DNA of 64,000 bases from Stereocaulon alpinum (taxonomy: Eukaryota; Ascomycota; Lecanoromycetes; Lecanorales; Stereocaulaceae). The notes beneath the pieces were generated by a model. The model saw only the letters and a program-made list of their open reading frames with translations. It was not told the origin of the DNA and made no database searches. A program made the position numbers and the translations under genes. Position 1 is the stretch's first letter. Every line of letters begins with the position of its first letter. This document shows positions 1 through 12,070 of the stretch, piece by piece. The DNA lies in assembly GCA_018257865.1 (NCBI GenBank), contig JAEUBA010000071.1:62001-126000 (forward strand). Direction: 5' to 3'.

Positions 1-2341
1 CTAATTTTTTCATCCGCTCTTTTTGGGCACTTCCGTCTGGCAAGTACTCCTTGTAGTAAGACGAAGTTAGAGCAATCAGGGCAAATTTTGTAGCCGTGTC
101 ATTATTTGCGATTGGCAGGACCTCGTGGAGGTAAGCATTATCTTTGAGGAGTGTTCGACCCGCACAAATGGAGTGCACGTCTGAAAAAAGTTAACCCCGC
201 GGTGGGACACAAACGCCAAACTTACAAAAGTCGTGGATGGTCTCAGCACTACCCGATAGCGAGCTCGATTTTATTTTGATGAGGCCATCTTGGGCCAATC
301 TCAAGACTGGTTGCGGATTTAGATGAGTCCAGTTACACATTCTCATAGCTGAGATGCTATCCGCTTCTATACTGTGTTCCTCCGGCCCAGAAACCACGGT
401 ATTTGGTACAACCATGGCATTCATGACTGGCTGAGCCAAATGCTGGTTAAAGCAAACAGCGCCGTTTGATCGAGGATTGTTCGCAAGGACTTCTGGGTGC
501 TGTGGATTAAATGCTGGTTCGTCTTGGCCGCTGTTGTCCTTGACCTCGCCACCTCCTGCCATAGAATTTAGCTTAGAGTCTGTATTTGGGGATCTATCTT
601 CACAATTCACCAAGTGCTATCAAGCTTATGCCGCAGTTTTGTACGATACGAAGTGTCTCGGTGTCCGGGGAGGTCCTCGGCTGGGTGCTTGATACAATTA
701 GATTCATGGCAGATTTTGTAACAAGAGCCGTGCCGTCAAAGGTATGTGTTCCATCTTCACGGATAAGTGGACGTGATTCAGCAGCGTTCAAGATGGATTC
801 ATTTGCTGGAGACCAATTGCCATCCTGTAATCGATCGTGGGATCTCGGCGATGGCTGGCTGAAAGCTGCAACCTGGTTCTGAGGCTCAACGACAGTGCCT
901 CCACCCGGTGCAACACTTGCAAAAGTCGCGCTTTGTTGACCGTTTCCCTCAGTAAGTAAGCGGCGCGGATCCGATGCCCTGATCATGGGATGAGAGTTGG
1001 ATGCTAGATTCAGTTGTCAGTCATAATCTTGACGATATTCGGTCAATCTCACCTGAACTAAGAGGCCCATCATTACTTTGGAAGGAACTTGGTACCAAGA
1101 CCTCGAAACCAAGGTCCAACGAGGTGATGGGGGTGTTCTTAGAAGCAGCATGAACTTTGTGTATGCCCTCGACTGACGTTGGTATGCAATCGGAGTTGTA
1201 ACCAAGGGCGGCGTATATTTCATCAATCCTAGTACTCCCCCGTCAGTATGGCGTTTACTATCAGACCAGAAATCCATACGAAGGTTTGCTGGCTGTTGTG
1301 TTGCATGCATCGAGCAGAGATGCAATGAGACCGGGAATGGTGTACTCAGGTCTTAGACAATCGCTGTAATCATGTTTCACGAACTCGTCTCTTTTGAGTT
1401 GTTCGATAATTGATTGTGGGCTTTCGTTGTCGTGGATATATATAAGGTAGGTCATCGATAGCGCGTCTATGAGACAGATGTGAGTTCAACTTCGAAGTAG
1501 GCAGGTTGGAGAACATACTGATGAAGAACAGTTCTGTGGCCCGATAGATCGTCCAACCATGGCCGACCAGGTCAACAATAAGGCCGTTTATCCACAGGGC
1601 GCTGTCCAGTAGTCTTCTACGGCCACACTCCCAGCCGGCGACATGTTGGATTATCGGATCAATGGTTTCGTAAGGAACGCCCCTTTTCCTGAGAACTTCA
1701 CAGTATGACAGCAAGATGAGAACTTGAAACGAGGCGAATGATCTCTGGAGTTTGGCGTTCGTAAAGGAATCTCTGGTGAGCAAGGCGAATCTTTCCGCCA
1801 AGTCGATAAGTTCGTGCTCTGGATATCCATCTCCCTGGTATGTTTCTCTCTTGACTATGACATTGGTGCGACCAGTGAAAGCTTGGATGACCTGCTCGTA
1901 CTGCTCTACAGTATTCAATTCGAGTTCAGTCTGTCTCTTATGCCATTTAGTGGCCTTGGGAGCATTCTGTAGAAACCAATCCGCAGCCGCATTCTTGCGG
2001 GGTCTTTTTGCATGTGCTCTTTTAGGTTTTTCCCCCTGGGAACTATTTGATGATTGGGACGGGAATTGCGATCCAGGCTGCTGTGATGGTTGTGATGGCG
2101 ATTGTGGTTCGGGCTGCTGTGATGAGTGCGATGGGTGTGATACCTCTTGTGGTCCTGATCCGTGCAGAGTCTTTCGTTTCTTTGAAAATTCACTCGATGG
2201 GCGTCCACTGGGAATGATAACCACACGCCCGTCCGATGAGCTTTGCAGTTGCTCACCGAAGTAAGGACAACATTCGCAGTGCTGGCGTAGAGAATCAAAG
2301 ATGCTTTTCTGGATTACCACGAGGTCATCATCTCCCGCCAT
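1..2341 (-). CDS. Transcription-factor-like protein, 3' part cut by left window edge
   Basis: Six exons can be joined in frame on the minus strand: 1519-2341, 1280-1466, 1053-1228, 611-1003, 226-555 and 1-180, separated by introns of 52, 51, 49, 55 and 45 nt. Donors include GTATGT and GTAAGT, and the second intron has a TACTGAC branch site. About 696 codons are visible before the edge. Exon 1 has a short CxxxCxCC-like stretch near residue 20, then a Gln/Ser/Pro-rich linker (about residues 65-110) and a basic patch, then a helical conserved-looking domain I do not recognise. The last visible exon (sequence around AGRTLLKDNAYLHEVLP followed by ALIALTSSYY) resembles the start of the fungal-specific transcription factor domain (Fungal_trans_2 type) by pattern only. 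No canonical Zn2Cys6 cluster is seen in the visible part. The start ATG at 2341 is the first in frame. The join of two domain types could be a fusion or two genes mis-joined. Confidence 0.6.
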
Positions 2342-2398
2342 GTTTGATAGGTGGTGGGTAGGCAGCTGCAGAAGTCGGGGGCTGGAATCCTCTGGGCA

Positions 2399-2451
2399 CG
2401 CGCTATTCCATGTTCGTTACACCACTGCTTTAACGAACATGGAATAGCGCG
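2399..2451. repeat. Perfect 21-bp inverted repeat with 11-nt loop
   Basis: Arms at 2399-2419 and 2431-2451 are perfectly complementary (core CTATTCCATGTTCGTTA). The hairpin lies 58 bp upstream of the ATG at 2341, so it falls in the promoter or 5' UTR of the left-edge gene. It may be a dimeric factor site, a UTR stem-loop or a footprint of a small transposon. Confidence 0.85.
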
Positions 2452-3036
2452 CACGGACGAAGTCAGACGCCCAAAGGAGGCCAAGACTTACCTGTAGGTC
2501 GTGCCTCTAGTGCTCTTCTTCCCGAGCCCAACTAGAGCTGCAAGCCCATCACCGGCATAATGCTACGAAAATCACACATTAGGCTGAATGGTAGAAGAGA
2601 ATCCTTTGTGAACATGTAAGATGTCAAGTATAATCTTGCCGCCTCTTCGCTCGATTCAAGCCTCTAGCGCGCAATATCTTCCCACTATTCCTTGACGAGA
2701 GGTACGACGCCGTCATGCACAGGATCATAACCAAGGAGAGTAAATGAACTCGAGCCAATGCTGCGTAGATAAATACGCCACTGGAAAGATCAGCACCGCT
2801 CGTCTCTTTTCGTACTGATATCTGATCTCTCCTGATGTGGGCTTACGAATGAGGAGAGAGGGAGAGACGGCTATGATTATGTTCCTGCACGGTTCCTATA
2901 AAGAACCCGTAGATCTTGCAGCGTTGTATTAGACAAATTTCCTGCATATTGCCTCGTTTGCCTTCTTCGCCCCGTTTGTTAAGCACCGCTCTCTCTCCTG
3001 TTCCCTTGCACGCTTACACCCCTTGTCGTTCTTATT

Positions 3037-4135
3037 ATGGAAAGACTCTCGCTAATTGTTCACCTCGTTATTCGTTCTTGTATTTTTTGCACTACTCTTG
3101 CCACGTTATTCGCTTTACTTAGAGCGATCCGCTACAACATTCTAATCTGCGGGAAACGCCGTCAGACATTGGCCTTGCTTTTCAAATTGGTTTTTGACCT
3201 TGTACCCGTCATTCTCGGAGCTTTGAACTCTTTTAACGGAACTTTACTGGATGATGGTAAGTCAGAGGCTTATTTGAGTTCTGGGCATAGAATAACAGAC
3301 GGCTTTGATGGATAGGAACCATTCGGTTGGTCGGTTCTATCCTGCTTTGCTGCTCCTACGTATGTATAACAAGCTTAGAGGTAAGTCTTCTCTCAGCAAA
3401 TGATATCAAATCAATACTGATAGTTGGTTGCAGCACCTCTTGTTATGGATCGCGTATATGCGTGTCTCTAATACGGTCTGGGATGGGTAATATATCGTCC
3501 TGGTGTTGCTGTTACCATCGTTATCAATCTTTCGCTATTCGTACCCTTGATCAAGTAAGTTGATCCTGTTATCGTACATACATACGTTGACCTACACTGT
3601 AGATGGCCTGACGAGTCATATCATTTCTGGACTATTTCCGGCGCCAGCTGTCTACACTTTTTACTCTTCTGCTTTGCTTATATCTGGCTCGCAAAACATC
3701 TTCAACTCTCTCGAAAATGGTCCCGTCTCGCAAGTAGCTATCTAGCTTATCTGATTGTTACTCTTTTGTCGGTAACATCTTTATTTGTGGGGTGGAGAGT
3801 GTTGAGGGCGCAAGATCTGCTTCCTGAGGTTAGTAAGAATAGAACCCTCAGCTAGTACACCGAAATAACTAGAAATACAGATCTTATTACTCTACACTTT
3901 CGTGCCGTTTTCGATACGTATCTATATTGCTGTCGCAACTCAAGCTCGCAGGAAGCCTCAGAGGATACATAGCGGAGCCTGGATAGATAACCGACATAAT
4001 GGCCAGAGTGGCAGACCCCCTACATCTACGTCAACGAAGCCGTTGAATCAGGAAGAGTTCTCTTCTTCCATCGATCCTCTACCTTCTCCCTCCAAAGCCC
4101 TCACTTTCCCGAGCGGTCAACTAGAGACGGAGTAG
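3037..4135 (+). CDS. Multi-pass membrane protein, hypothetical, with one frame break
   Basis: Five exons: 3037-3256, 3316-3380, 3434-3554, 3603-3828 and 3881-4135. Introns are 59, 53, 48 and 52 nt with GTAAGT donors at three and GTTAGT at the last. Hydrophobic segments occur in every exon, about six or seven in all, for example VAVTIVINLSLFVPLI and LAYLIVTLLSVTSLFVGW. The C-terminal tail of about 60 residues is hydrophilic and Ser/Pro-rich. This layout fits the many uncharacterised seven-TM fungal proteins. Exon 3 is one base short: the frame entering at 3434 and the frame leaving at 3554 differ, with a TAA at 3488 otherwise. Either the gene is recently broken or the assembly has a one-base error. 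The start at 3037 is the first ATG before the first TM; an upstream exon cannot be excluded. Confidence 0.6.
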
Positions 4136-4800
4136 CCCCTTCAATTTTCGTTGGTCAGAGCATGTAGACGATACAGCAGAGGAAGTAATTCGGCGGCTCC
4201 TTGGACGTACACACACGAAGGTGCTGACTCCATAAGATAATGAGCACCTGGAAACAATCTTGTTCGTTTGGCCGCGTCTCGCCCCGAGCTTATTTCTACC
4301 TACCCTGTTTTGTTCAACTTACAACGATCGTGCTCGCTGTACCGTTGGATGTACTTACCATCAGAGAAAATTATTGTAACACCGACGGATCACTCCGCTT
4401 TTCACACGAGTACTGGTTCCTTCTGCGAGTTGTACTCTCGTCTTCTCCGCTTTTTGCAGGTTGTACTTTAATCTTTCGTCAATATACTACCAGCCGAGAC
4501 TATGAATACTAATTTTCGACCGCGAATTTATCATTTGCATCTACATTGGTAGTCTTGTACGGGAGGGAGTAAATCGTCTACATTCTCCTCACAACTTAAC
4601 AGTCATTTTGCTACGTATTAAGATTGATCAATAAAAGGTTATAATGGCAGAAAGGTCAAATAAGCTGTTCGTACAAATCTGAGCGAACTTCACTTTCAAA
4701 CACAGAGTTCCTGCACCACCTCATCTTTATTTGCAAATGCGAAATGTTTAGGAAGTCGTTTGATCAAGAGCTGGTGGCGCATAAACTTCCTGACACCACT
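4136..4800. other. Intergenic stretch, nothing recognised
   Basis: Short open frames occur but show no family resemblance, splice structure or repeats that I can support. Confidence 0.5.
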
Positions 4801-5262
4801 TTAGCACTGAGATTCCATATTGAACAGACCACTTACACTACTCATTGTCACCTCGTACCCTTTGTTATAAAGTTCTCCAAAGCACTTCTGGGCGTCTTCC
4901 ATCTGGTAATATCTGATCCACCCTTTCCCTCCCAACTCCCCTCCTGGCGTCCACCATGCCATAAACACAGGTCCAAACTGACAAGCAAAGTTCATAAAAT
5001 CAGAGCACTGTATTCCTGTATTCCGAGCGAACACAGTTGGGCCAGGCGGAACTAGACGCGACTGGCTTTGTAGATTGTACTCGATCGGAAAGAAATCTTT
5101 AGCAGATGTTGGAAGCGTCGGCGCGAGCACAACGGTTGAGCCGCGGAATTGCCATTGATAGCTCCGAAAATCAAATACACCAGTTTCAGCGGCGGGATCT
5201 ACTTGTCTGTTACTATTGCCGATTGGACATATTGTTATTTACTTACTGCCGTTCGAATCCAT
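4801..5262 (-). CDS. Small hypothetical protein, member of an in-window duplicated pair
   Basis: Two exons can be joined: a 16-nt first exon 5247-5262 (ATG GAT TCG AAC GGC A) and 4801-5201, with a 45-nt GTAAGT...AAG intron, giving about 138 residues. The protein is soluble-looking and has no signal peptide or known domain. The segment with QSRL, then DFMNFACQFG and GGKGWIRYYQMEDAQKCFGE aligns by eye with a second copy at 45772-46119, and the flanking DNA to about 5820 also matches that locus. A C-terminal intron beginning at GTGACA (around 4850) is possible, which would change the last 15 residues. Function unknown. Confidence 0.5.
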
Positions 5263-5992
5263 TGCACTGTAGAATCTGAATAGTCAGACAGCTACCGGAG
5301 AGGACATGAATTTTGCTTTATGAAATAATTCAAGAGAATCGAATGAAATGACGACGGGACAGCTTACCCTTTATTCGTAGCACATTAACCCGGCTCCTGG
5401 CGGATCTGCTCTTCCCTGAGTTAGCGTTCGCCTCTCAAAACCCGTGATACATCCCGTAACGCCTTTGGGTTCGGGACATATTTTCCTGCTTACGACAGCC
5501 ATATCCAGAAGAAGGTTAGGTTGCAAGGATGATATCAGACTCACTATCAGGAAATCAGGGCAGCATTAAGTGTCCAGGCTTATCATGCAGGTGCTGTCAC
5601 ATCCACGCGTTTCACGTTATGCTATACGTTTCTCCTTGAAAGGTGAGACACCTATCTTAGGGAACCTAAAAGCCGAGCTGATCTTCTACGATGAAAGAGA
5701 GCATCCGCAAAGATACCTTAAGGGCTAAGAAGAGCCACAGGCCCCGCCCTACAACGCAGAAGCAGGGTTCCTCCTTCGGAAGAGCCACAATCCTCAGCCG
5801 AAATTAGCTCAGTCGCTCGTCACCTTAAGCATTGATTCCCCCTTGCCTCCAATCTTCCACATCTAACTGTCATCGATCCGCACTTTCGGGCTTCTCTACC
5901 ACGTCTATCCGTGGCGTAGGCATCCAAACCGTTAAGAGCCGATTCAACCCTTAATTTCAGGCCCACTAACAACAGGCGCTGAAGCCGCCTTC
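5263..5992. other. Intergenic; part of a diverged duplication shared with 46.1-46.3 kb
   Basis: Blocks such as the one near 5560-5600 (GGCTTATCATGCAGGTGCTG) and the one near 5780-5800 (GGAAGAGCCACAATCCTCAG) recur in diverged form at 46100-46260, next to the paralogue of the 4801-5262 gene. No coding frame is supported here. Confidence 0.5.
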
Positions 5993-6647
5993 ATGGAAGC
6001 GGAGAGTGAAATCTATTGGTTCTTCCAGAACCAAATCGAGGACACCTGGTTGGAGTGTACGAGCGAAATATCTTACCAGCCGCAATCGCTATTCCTTCCG
6101 AGTCAAGCATTAGCTTCAGTGCGACCCAAAATTCCACTCCAAGATTTCCACGCTGATGACACAGTAGGTATCATGGTCAGGCTCAGCAGAGCCAACGCTT
6201 TGTTCAGACGCCATCGCCAGACTTCAACACCAAGCGTCTTTCACGCCTGCTACCCTGTATCCTCTCGACCCTGTGTCCAGTCCTCTTCTAGAAGACTTTG
6301 AAGCTTCTTCCAGTACCTCGGATTCGGTGTCCGTAGATCTAGCAAAGTTGGATAGTTTCAGCGTCCTTCTTCCAGATGGCAAACGGAAATGCACTCACCC
6401 AAAGTGCACCTCGAAAATGGTCTTCCAAAGATCTGGCGACTTACGCAAGCATTACAAGCGTCATATTAAATTTCTTTCCTGCCGCCACGAGGGATGCATA
6501 TCAACGGGATTCGCAAATCAAATGGACCGCAAACGACACGAAGGTAAACACAGCCCGGCTATACCCTGCACGAGTGAGGGATGCAAATCGGTATTCAGCC
6601 GGAAGGATAATATGAACGATCATATTCGAAGGAGACATAAGGCTTGA
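5993..6647 (+). CDS. C2H2 zinc-finger protein, three fingers
   Basis: Exons 5993-6167 and 6208-6647 join through a 40-nt GTATCA...TTCAG intron in phase 1, giving 204 residues. The C-terminal 85 residues hold three C2H2 fingers: CTHPKC...HYKRH, CRHEGC...HEGKH and CTSEGC...HIRRRH, each with C-x4-C spacing. The N-terminal 110 residues are acidic and Ser/Thr-rich, as in small fungal zinc-finger regulators. The protein is probably nuclear and DNA-binding; the target is unknown. The intron donor is not ideal, but the alternative GTAGGT donor 4 nt upstream breaks the frame. The gene appears intact. Confidence 0.8.
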
Positions 6648-7119
6648 TGCTTTTGACGGCGAGGCGGACAAGCTTGGTAGTAGGGGGGCCAAGTGTCCAT
6701 ACGTTTGAAGGCGTGCTACAGGTTTAGAAGTTCATATGAGGGTTATGCTTTGGAAGTCTGGCGTACGTCTCAAGACGTCGCCAGACAAATAGGAGAAGCA
6801 CCATAGGAAGAAGACAACTTTAACAAATACTAAATCATCCTGTATGTTGGCTCATTAAGCTCCCGGGCGTCAATCGCCTGGAACATTGGCTTCGGGTGTA
6901 CGATGTGCGAATCCGTAGCGCGACCATAGAGGCCACCAGCCGCCAACGTAGCTCTTACTGATAGCGCCACCTACGTGGCCTTTGTTTACATCGTCGCTGC
7001 CACTGAACAGAGCGTTGTAGCGTAGAAACAAAGGCCCAACTGTTTAATTAGTGGGCGAGACCGCCGATATACGTGCCTAATCACACCGCTTCCGAAGGAG
7101 TCAGGACTAACGTGGACCC
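6648..7119. other. Intergenic, nothing recognised
   Basis: No convincing open frame, RNA or repeat is visible between the C2H2 gene and the next coding stretch. Confidence 0.4.
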
Positions 7120-8362
7120 ATGCAAGAAGAGTGGCTGCATAGATTCAGCGAAGCTGGAATGTCCACGTTGGCTTACCTCATGGCGTCACAACGACAACGA
7201 TCAGCGGCTAGCGAAGGTCTAAAGCCCGAACGCCCCATCTTCTGGGAACCCTTGTCGAGAGATTGGCCCTTTTTCCGCGCTAAAGAAGCTGTGGAACAGC
7301 TAGCGGTGAGGTCGACATTTCGATTTGAAAAGCCCGTGCGGTCCGATACCCTTCAAAACGCGAGAAGTTTGCCGTTCTATCCTCTTCGGCCTTTATTCAA
7401 GAATCTCCAATCCAAGTCCATACCCACTATAGGCCACTTAGCTTGCAGTACCCCTGATGGATCAATATACATGGAAAAGTTGGGGAGACAAGTATGAGCG
7501 TATTGAACCCAAATTCAGTCCCGGTGGATATAATTTTTGGTGGAAGCAGAAAGGGCCTCATGAGCCTACTATTGATGGCTTCTCTGTCACTATGCACGTG
7601 AAAGCACTAAAGGATGCTGTGCACCGCTGTGCCTCCGGCTGTGATCCTTACAACTCAGAGTGGAAGAAGGAAATCTCTATATACGGCAGAGACTCTCGTG
7701 TACGTTTCCGGACAGCCTTTTACAATGGCTACGCAACTGGAATCCTCCGAATGGCGTTTTTGGACCTTGTCGTCAATGAGGCAATACTCGGGCTCCACAT
7801 TCTTGTGATTAACCTGAATGGACAATTTACTTTGGACGATGGGTGGGTCTTCTACCTCCTGGAAACCCGCCTTGGCGAAACTTCTAAGCAAATCTATAAA
7901 GATTTTCCTAAGGAAGGCTTGAACAGCAACGAAGAAGGTTATAAGCCGATTGAGAACGTCGAAGAATCACTCCCAGAGTTCGGAGAAAGACTACGTCAGG
8001 CAAGGGAGCAAGCTATCGAGGTTATCAACCGTATCATTTTATCCCGTGAGCCCACTCAATGTTTCCAAACATTCGATATTTCCGATGGGAGTCAGGTCAA
8101 CGATGAAGACTCGCAGTGCTTGACGTATGGAGACGACCGCGAAGGTTCCCACGAGGTGATTCTTAGAGCATCGCAGTCTGGACCTGCAGGATTAGGAGAG
8201 GGGTACATCAGCTGGACTGCCTCCAAAGGAACATCGCATCTGGTGGGTTTCTCGGCTTGGCCCCGAGGCAAGAACGTATCAGGATTCCCGAACGTCATTG
8301 GATCAACTGAACCAGAATGCTTTTCGGAGATGCATGACGAAATGGGTGGGGTATCTGTTTAG
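7120..8362 (+). CDS. Hypothetical protein in two overlapping frames
   Basis: A frame from ATG 7120 runs 125 codons to 7497. A second, better-looking frame opens just after 7437 and runs to 8362, with its first ATG at 7457 giving 301 residues. The second product has Trp/Tyr-rich segments (PGGYNFWWKQKGPHEP), a hydrophobic patch near residues 110-125 and an acidic middle, but no domain I recognise. The two frames probably belong to one gene: a TTGCAG acceptor ends at about 7449, but I could not find a matching donor in the right phase. A short frameshift is the alternative. The gene does not resemble its neighbours. Confidence 0.45.
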
Positions 8363-9703
8363 GTCATGAACAGAGTGGAGATGACGCAAGACTGCATAGC
8401 GTTGTGAAGCAAGGACAGCGGAGTGGGCGTCCATATCAGAAGGCGCGTGCATGGTATTGGGGGCTTGGTGTGCGTAAGCCATGTAAAAAGGTCCCTTAAC
8501 CGTTTTCACGAACCAAAGAATAGTACGCGATGATTTAGCAAGCGAGATGATCAAAACGTTAGGTAGAATGCAATCGCTATGAATCGCAACGCACGCAAGC
8601 CTTTGTATACCGTCGTATTCATTTCATGTCTCTTGCTCCGTCTTTTGCTGCCGCCTCCACGGGCTCGAAGTCCCTTGACGATCTTGGCTTCAGTGTTGAG
8701 CCCGGGGGTCGATTGGCATGGGCGGAGGACTCAGCAGCAACTAGGCACGGAGGTCAGCCTTCCTATCATCTATTGGCCGGCTATACATGCCGTTACTAGT
8801 CTGCCTTTTTGTCGATCTTGCATGCACCGGTTTATGCAGCTGGTAAAGCTTCCACTCTATCAAATCATTGAAGTTCTCATCCTTATCCACTAGTTTCAAA
8901 TTCCCCTCCCGACACTCCCCTTTAATCATGCTTTGTGCAGCGGTCACGGTTAATCTATCTAGCTTATCCCAGTTGAGCATAGGGTCTAAGGAAAGCTTGA
9001 ATCGGTAGGCATTAGAACATGTGTTCTGAATAGGAGTCTTAGTCCTTTTCTGTGTAAGAGGACAGGCTGAGAGGTAACCCCACCTCAAATTTTGAGAAAT
9101 CCTCATTGTCCTCCAGGCCTAACTTTTTTCTGACGGTTGTCTTCGAATCATTCCAATACACTCGGTCCTTATTGCCAGCCATATTTGGAATGAGGCTTTT
9201 TCACGATTGTGAACCGACGTACATCACGAGGGTGCGGGAAGAATTTTTTCTTGCGCTAACGCTCGGCGTCAGGCCAATGGGCTTATAATAACGTCAGTGC
9301 ACCCTGCTAGCGCATAAGCACGGGAGGAATATTTTCTTGCGCTAAACACACCAAATAGCTTGCATGGATCAACAAATCGAGCGAATCAAGATCACATCTC
9401 CACAGTTCTCGGGCATCTCCCATTCCTACTTTATTACACACCCGGTCCCCTCCACCCCTGCATCGCCTCTACTGTCTCTTTTCGTCCAGCGAAAGGGGGA
9501 TTCAGCTAAGGGCAATTCGCAGACATAGGCCATACGATGTTCAAGAGGAGGAGGGCCCGTCTATCAATACCTGTTAGGCTCAAGCAGCTGTGCATTTGTT
9601 TGCTAGGCTGTATCGCAAGGCTGCCCATCTACGCTTCTTTCAGTTGCCTTGTAACCTTCGTTCGACTTCAAGCACGCCCCAACCAATCCGTCCAGCGCTC
9701 GAA
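8363..9703. other. Gene-poor interval
   Basis: Only unsupported short frames are present. Two short direct repeats share a GGGA(A/G)GAAT-TTTTCTTGCGCTAA core, near 9236-9258 and 9321-9344. They may be a small duplication. Confidence 0.4.
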
Positions 9704-11703
9704 ATGCAAGACCCAGAGAATGCAACCTTGTGCTTAGCAGGACTCAGTCCCACCTGGCCAGACCTAAAGAACGTCCAGATCAGCGAGGTAGGTAAGATCA
9801 CTTGCAGCTCGATAAGAAGTAGTAGAGACGTAACGTGCTCCGCTTCTTTGACCTTGAAAGCCTAATACTGACACCTTATAATCCTTTATAGATAACAGAA
9901 ACACTTTCGCGTCAGTCTAAAGAATTATATCCCGACTTCAGCAAAGGGCTATGGACTCTTGTTCGCTTCTCTACAGAGAAGATCCTGCCAGAGGACTTCG
10001 ACTTAGACCTGGTCCTATCCGTCTCTGGCATTACGATCAATATGGTTCCAAACATCGTGGAACATAAGGATTCTGGGTCTTATGAACTTGTTGTTGCTAG
10101 ATCATGTCTGAACCTGCTCTCAGAGAGATTTCCTGACTTCAACATGGTCGTAGATTATGATCCGTCTGAGCCAGCTGAAGTCAACATACGTATCCACGGA
10201 CTGTATGAGGCCAACAAAAGAGCCCAAGTCAATCTACTCAACAACGCTGTGGAAGCGATCTGCAATGGGTGGGGATGTGGACCTGCAGAATGCTATCGCA
10301 ATACTACCGGAAAGGTTGGCCTTGGGACAGCACTCGAGAGATCAATCCTAAATCGGGATATTCAAGTAAGCTATTCAGACACTTATATCCCAGCACCTGC
10401 TGATACTACCTAGCAATCTAACCCTCAGGTCCTTAAGCATTTCTCGCAAAACCTCTTGTTCCTCTGTCTGAATTTGTTGGAACATTACGATACCGCTCCT
10501 GCCCTCGAACTTCTTGCACGAGACCAAAACGATTGGCTCCAACCGTTTCATGACGGTCACACAGGCCTATCCGAGCTGTTAATGGCGGCGGACGCTCGCA
10601 TCAGGACCTCAAAACGGTCGGAGCGGCAGACAATCTTATTGTTCCGGAGCCTTCTCGAATTTTCCGGTGGTAAGGTGGATTGTCGACAGCATAGCTTCGA
10701 CTTCGACTACACAGTCAGCCAAAATGCGTCCCTCTGCGCTCATCTTCTCGGCATCTCCAGTTCACGTCGATTTGGACATTTTGATCCGAAGGAAATGCGA
10801 GACGCGCTTTCAAAGTCCAGACTCTTCGCGGAAGTATCAAGTCCAGCGATTCCAGATATACTGGACAGGAGTCTTCGTATGATGGCGTTAGTACCTGTCG
10901 GGTTTCCAGACGATTATTTGGTAAGTGCTATCAAAAGCTGAGGTTGGCGCGCGCGCTAATAATGGCTCAGAATCTTCCGTCGCAGCTGCTGTGCGGGTTC
11001 GGTGCTCAACAAGTCAAACAGCTTGTTTTCTTCTTGTAAGTCATTATGCTACAACTTAAGGAGACAATACTAACAAGAAGACAGTGAGAACATCTATCAC
11101 CGACTTCCGTCCCTTCGGAAACAAAAGAACAACATACTCTTACTTCTTTCTTGGAGCCACACCATTTATGGCCAGACCCTCAAAGTGCTGATCGATTGGG
11201 CAAAGTCGGAAGAGAGCTTGCATCTGTTTCAAAGACTGATCGAAGACCTTCGGCTTCAACAAACGCCTGGGGACTTTGCGTTGACTCTCGCTGCATTGTT
11301 ATGCCGTGAGCGACTCCTTCCATGTACTATAGACGAGATCGCGCAACCTGTTGGGGATAACTACTTGACAAACTTTAATGCCATCATAAATGGTCAAGAT
11401 ATCAGCAGCAAGCGGACGGTCTTCGAACAGATGATCATGTCACTCTTGCGTGTACTATACACTCTTGAGGACAGCAAGGATCTACTTCAACTTTTGGCGG
11501 AGGTCTTTGACAAATGGCCATCATTACTGACACCGTCAGATGGTGTTGCAGATCAGTATTGCGCAAGAAAGCTTCATGGACACACCCACAACAGAGCTGT
11601 CGTGGAAGCTAATGAAGTACTCTTGGAATCTGCGAAGGCAATATTGAAGAGCGACATGAATGCTGATGACGAATGGATGGTGATACCGAGAGATTCTCGC
11701 TGA
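9704..11703 (+). CDS. Hypothetical 577-aa protein, five exons
   Basis: Exons 9704-9787, 9892-10365, 10429-10920, 10971-11035 and 11085-11703 join cleanly in frame, with introns of 104, 63, 50 and 49 nt and GTAGGT/GTAAGC/GTAAGT/GTAAGT donors. The product is predicted soluble and largely helical, with no signal peptide, TM segment or catalytic motif I can name. The ATG at 9704 follows a GAA context and is the first plausible start. The region encoding the segment from about NYLTNFNAIINGQDI to MIMSLLRVL has a decayed second copy at 43165-43400, so this is a duplicated family inside the window. All junctions are phase-consistent and there is no internal stop, so this copy looks intact. Confidence 0.75.
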
Positions 11704-11749
11704 AGCTGATCAGCGCGCTAAGTGAGCATGATTGGTAGAAACACATAGA

Positions 11750-12070
11750 TAGCAACGACTCCTAGAGTAGAAAGAATAATACGATTATCGGCAGTCATAA
11801 AGAGGACGAATTCTGTACGTTAGGCAAGCATGTTTATGAGCTGCCAACTTTCCATTGCCTGCATTCTGACGCCTCAAATAGAATCGAGGACAGACATCTT
11901 CTGCAGGGAAACAAAAGTAACCGACGGTCACCGACCCTTTATCTGTACATGCTAAGCTTCCCCGTTTGCCTACCTGCTGCGCCTAGCGTTTGGCCTTAAA
12001 CTCCCGCAGCAGTTCCTGTGCCTTTCCTAATTCGTATTCGCGTAGCTATATTCTCTTCCAGCACAAAGGA
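11750..12070 (-). repeat. Duplicated segment ending in a chromodomain gene tail
   Basis: This stretch is a diverged copy of 48775-49030. Examples are CTAGAGTAGAAAGAATAATA here against CTAGAGTAGAAAGAGTAATA there, and the shared CCCGCAGCAGTTCCT block. On the minus strand it encodes the end of a chromodomain-type tail: LCWKR, a TAG where the other copy has TGG, then ELGKAQELLREF. It is therefore the 3' end of a second, truncated chromodomain gene. Confidence 0.7.

Noticed and set aside
8741..9106. 121-codon minus frame as a gene
   Set aside because: No splice, family or composition support.
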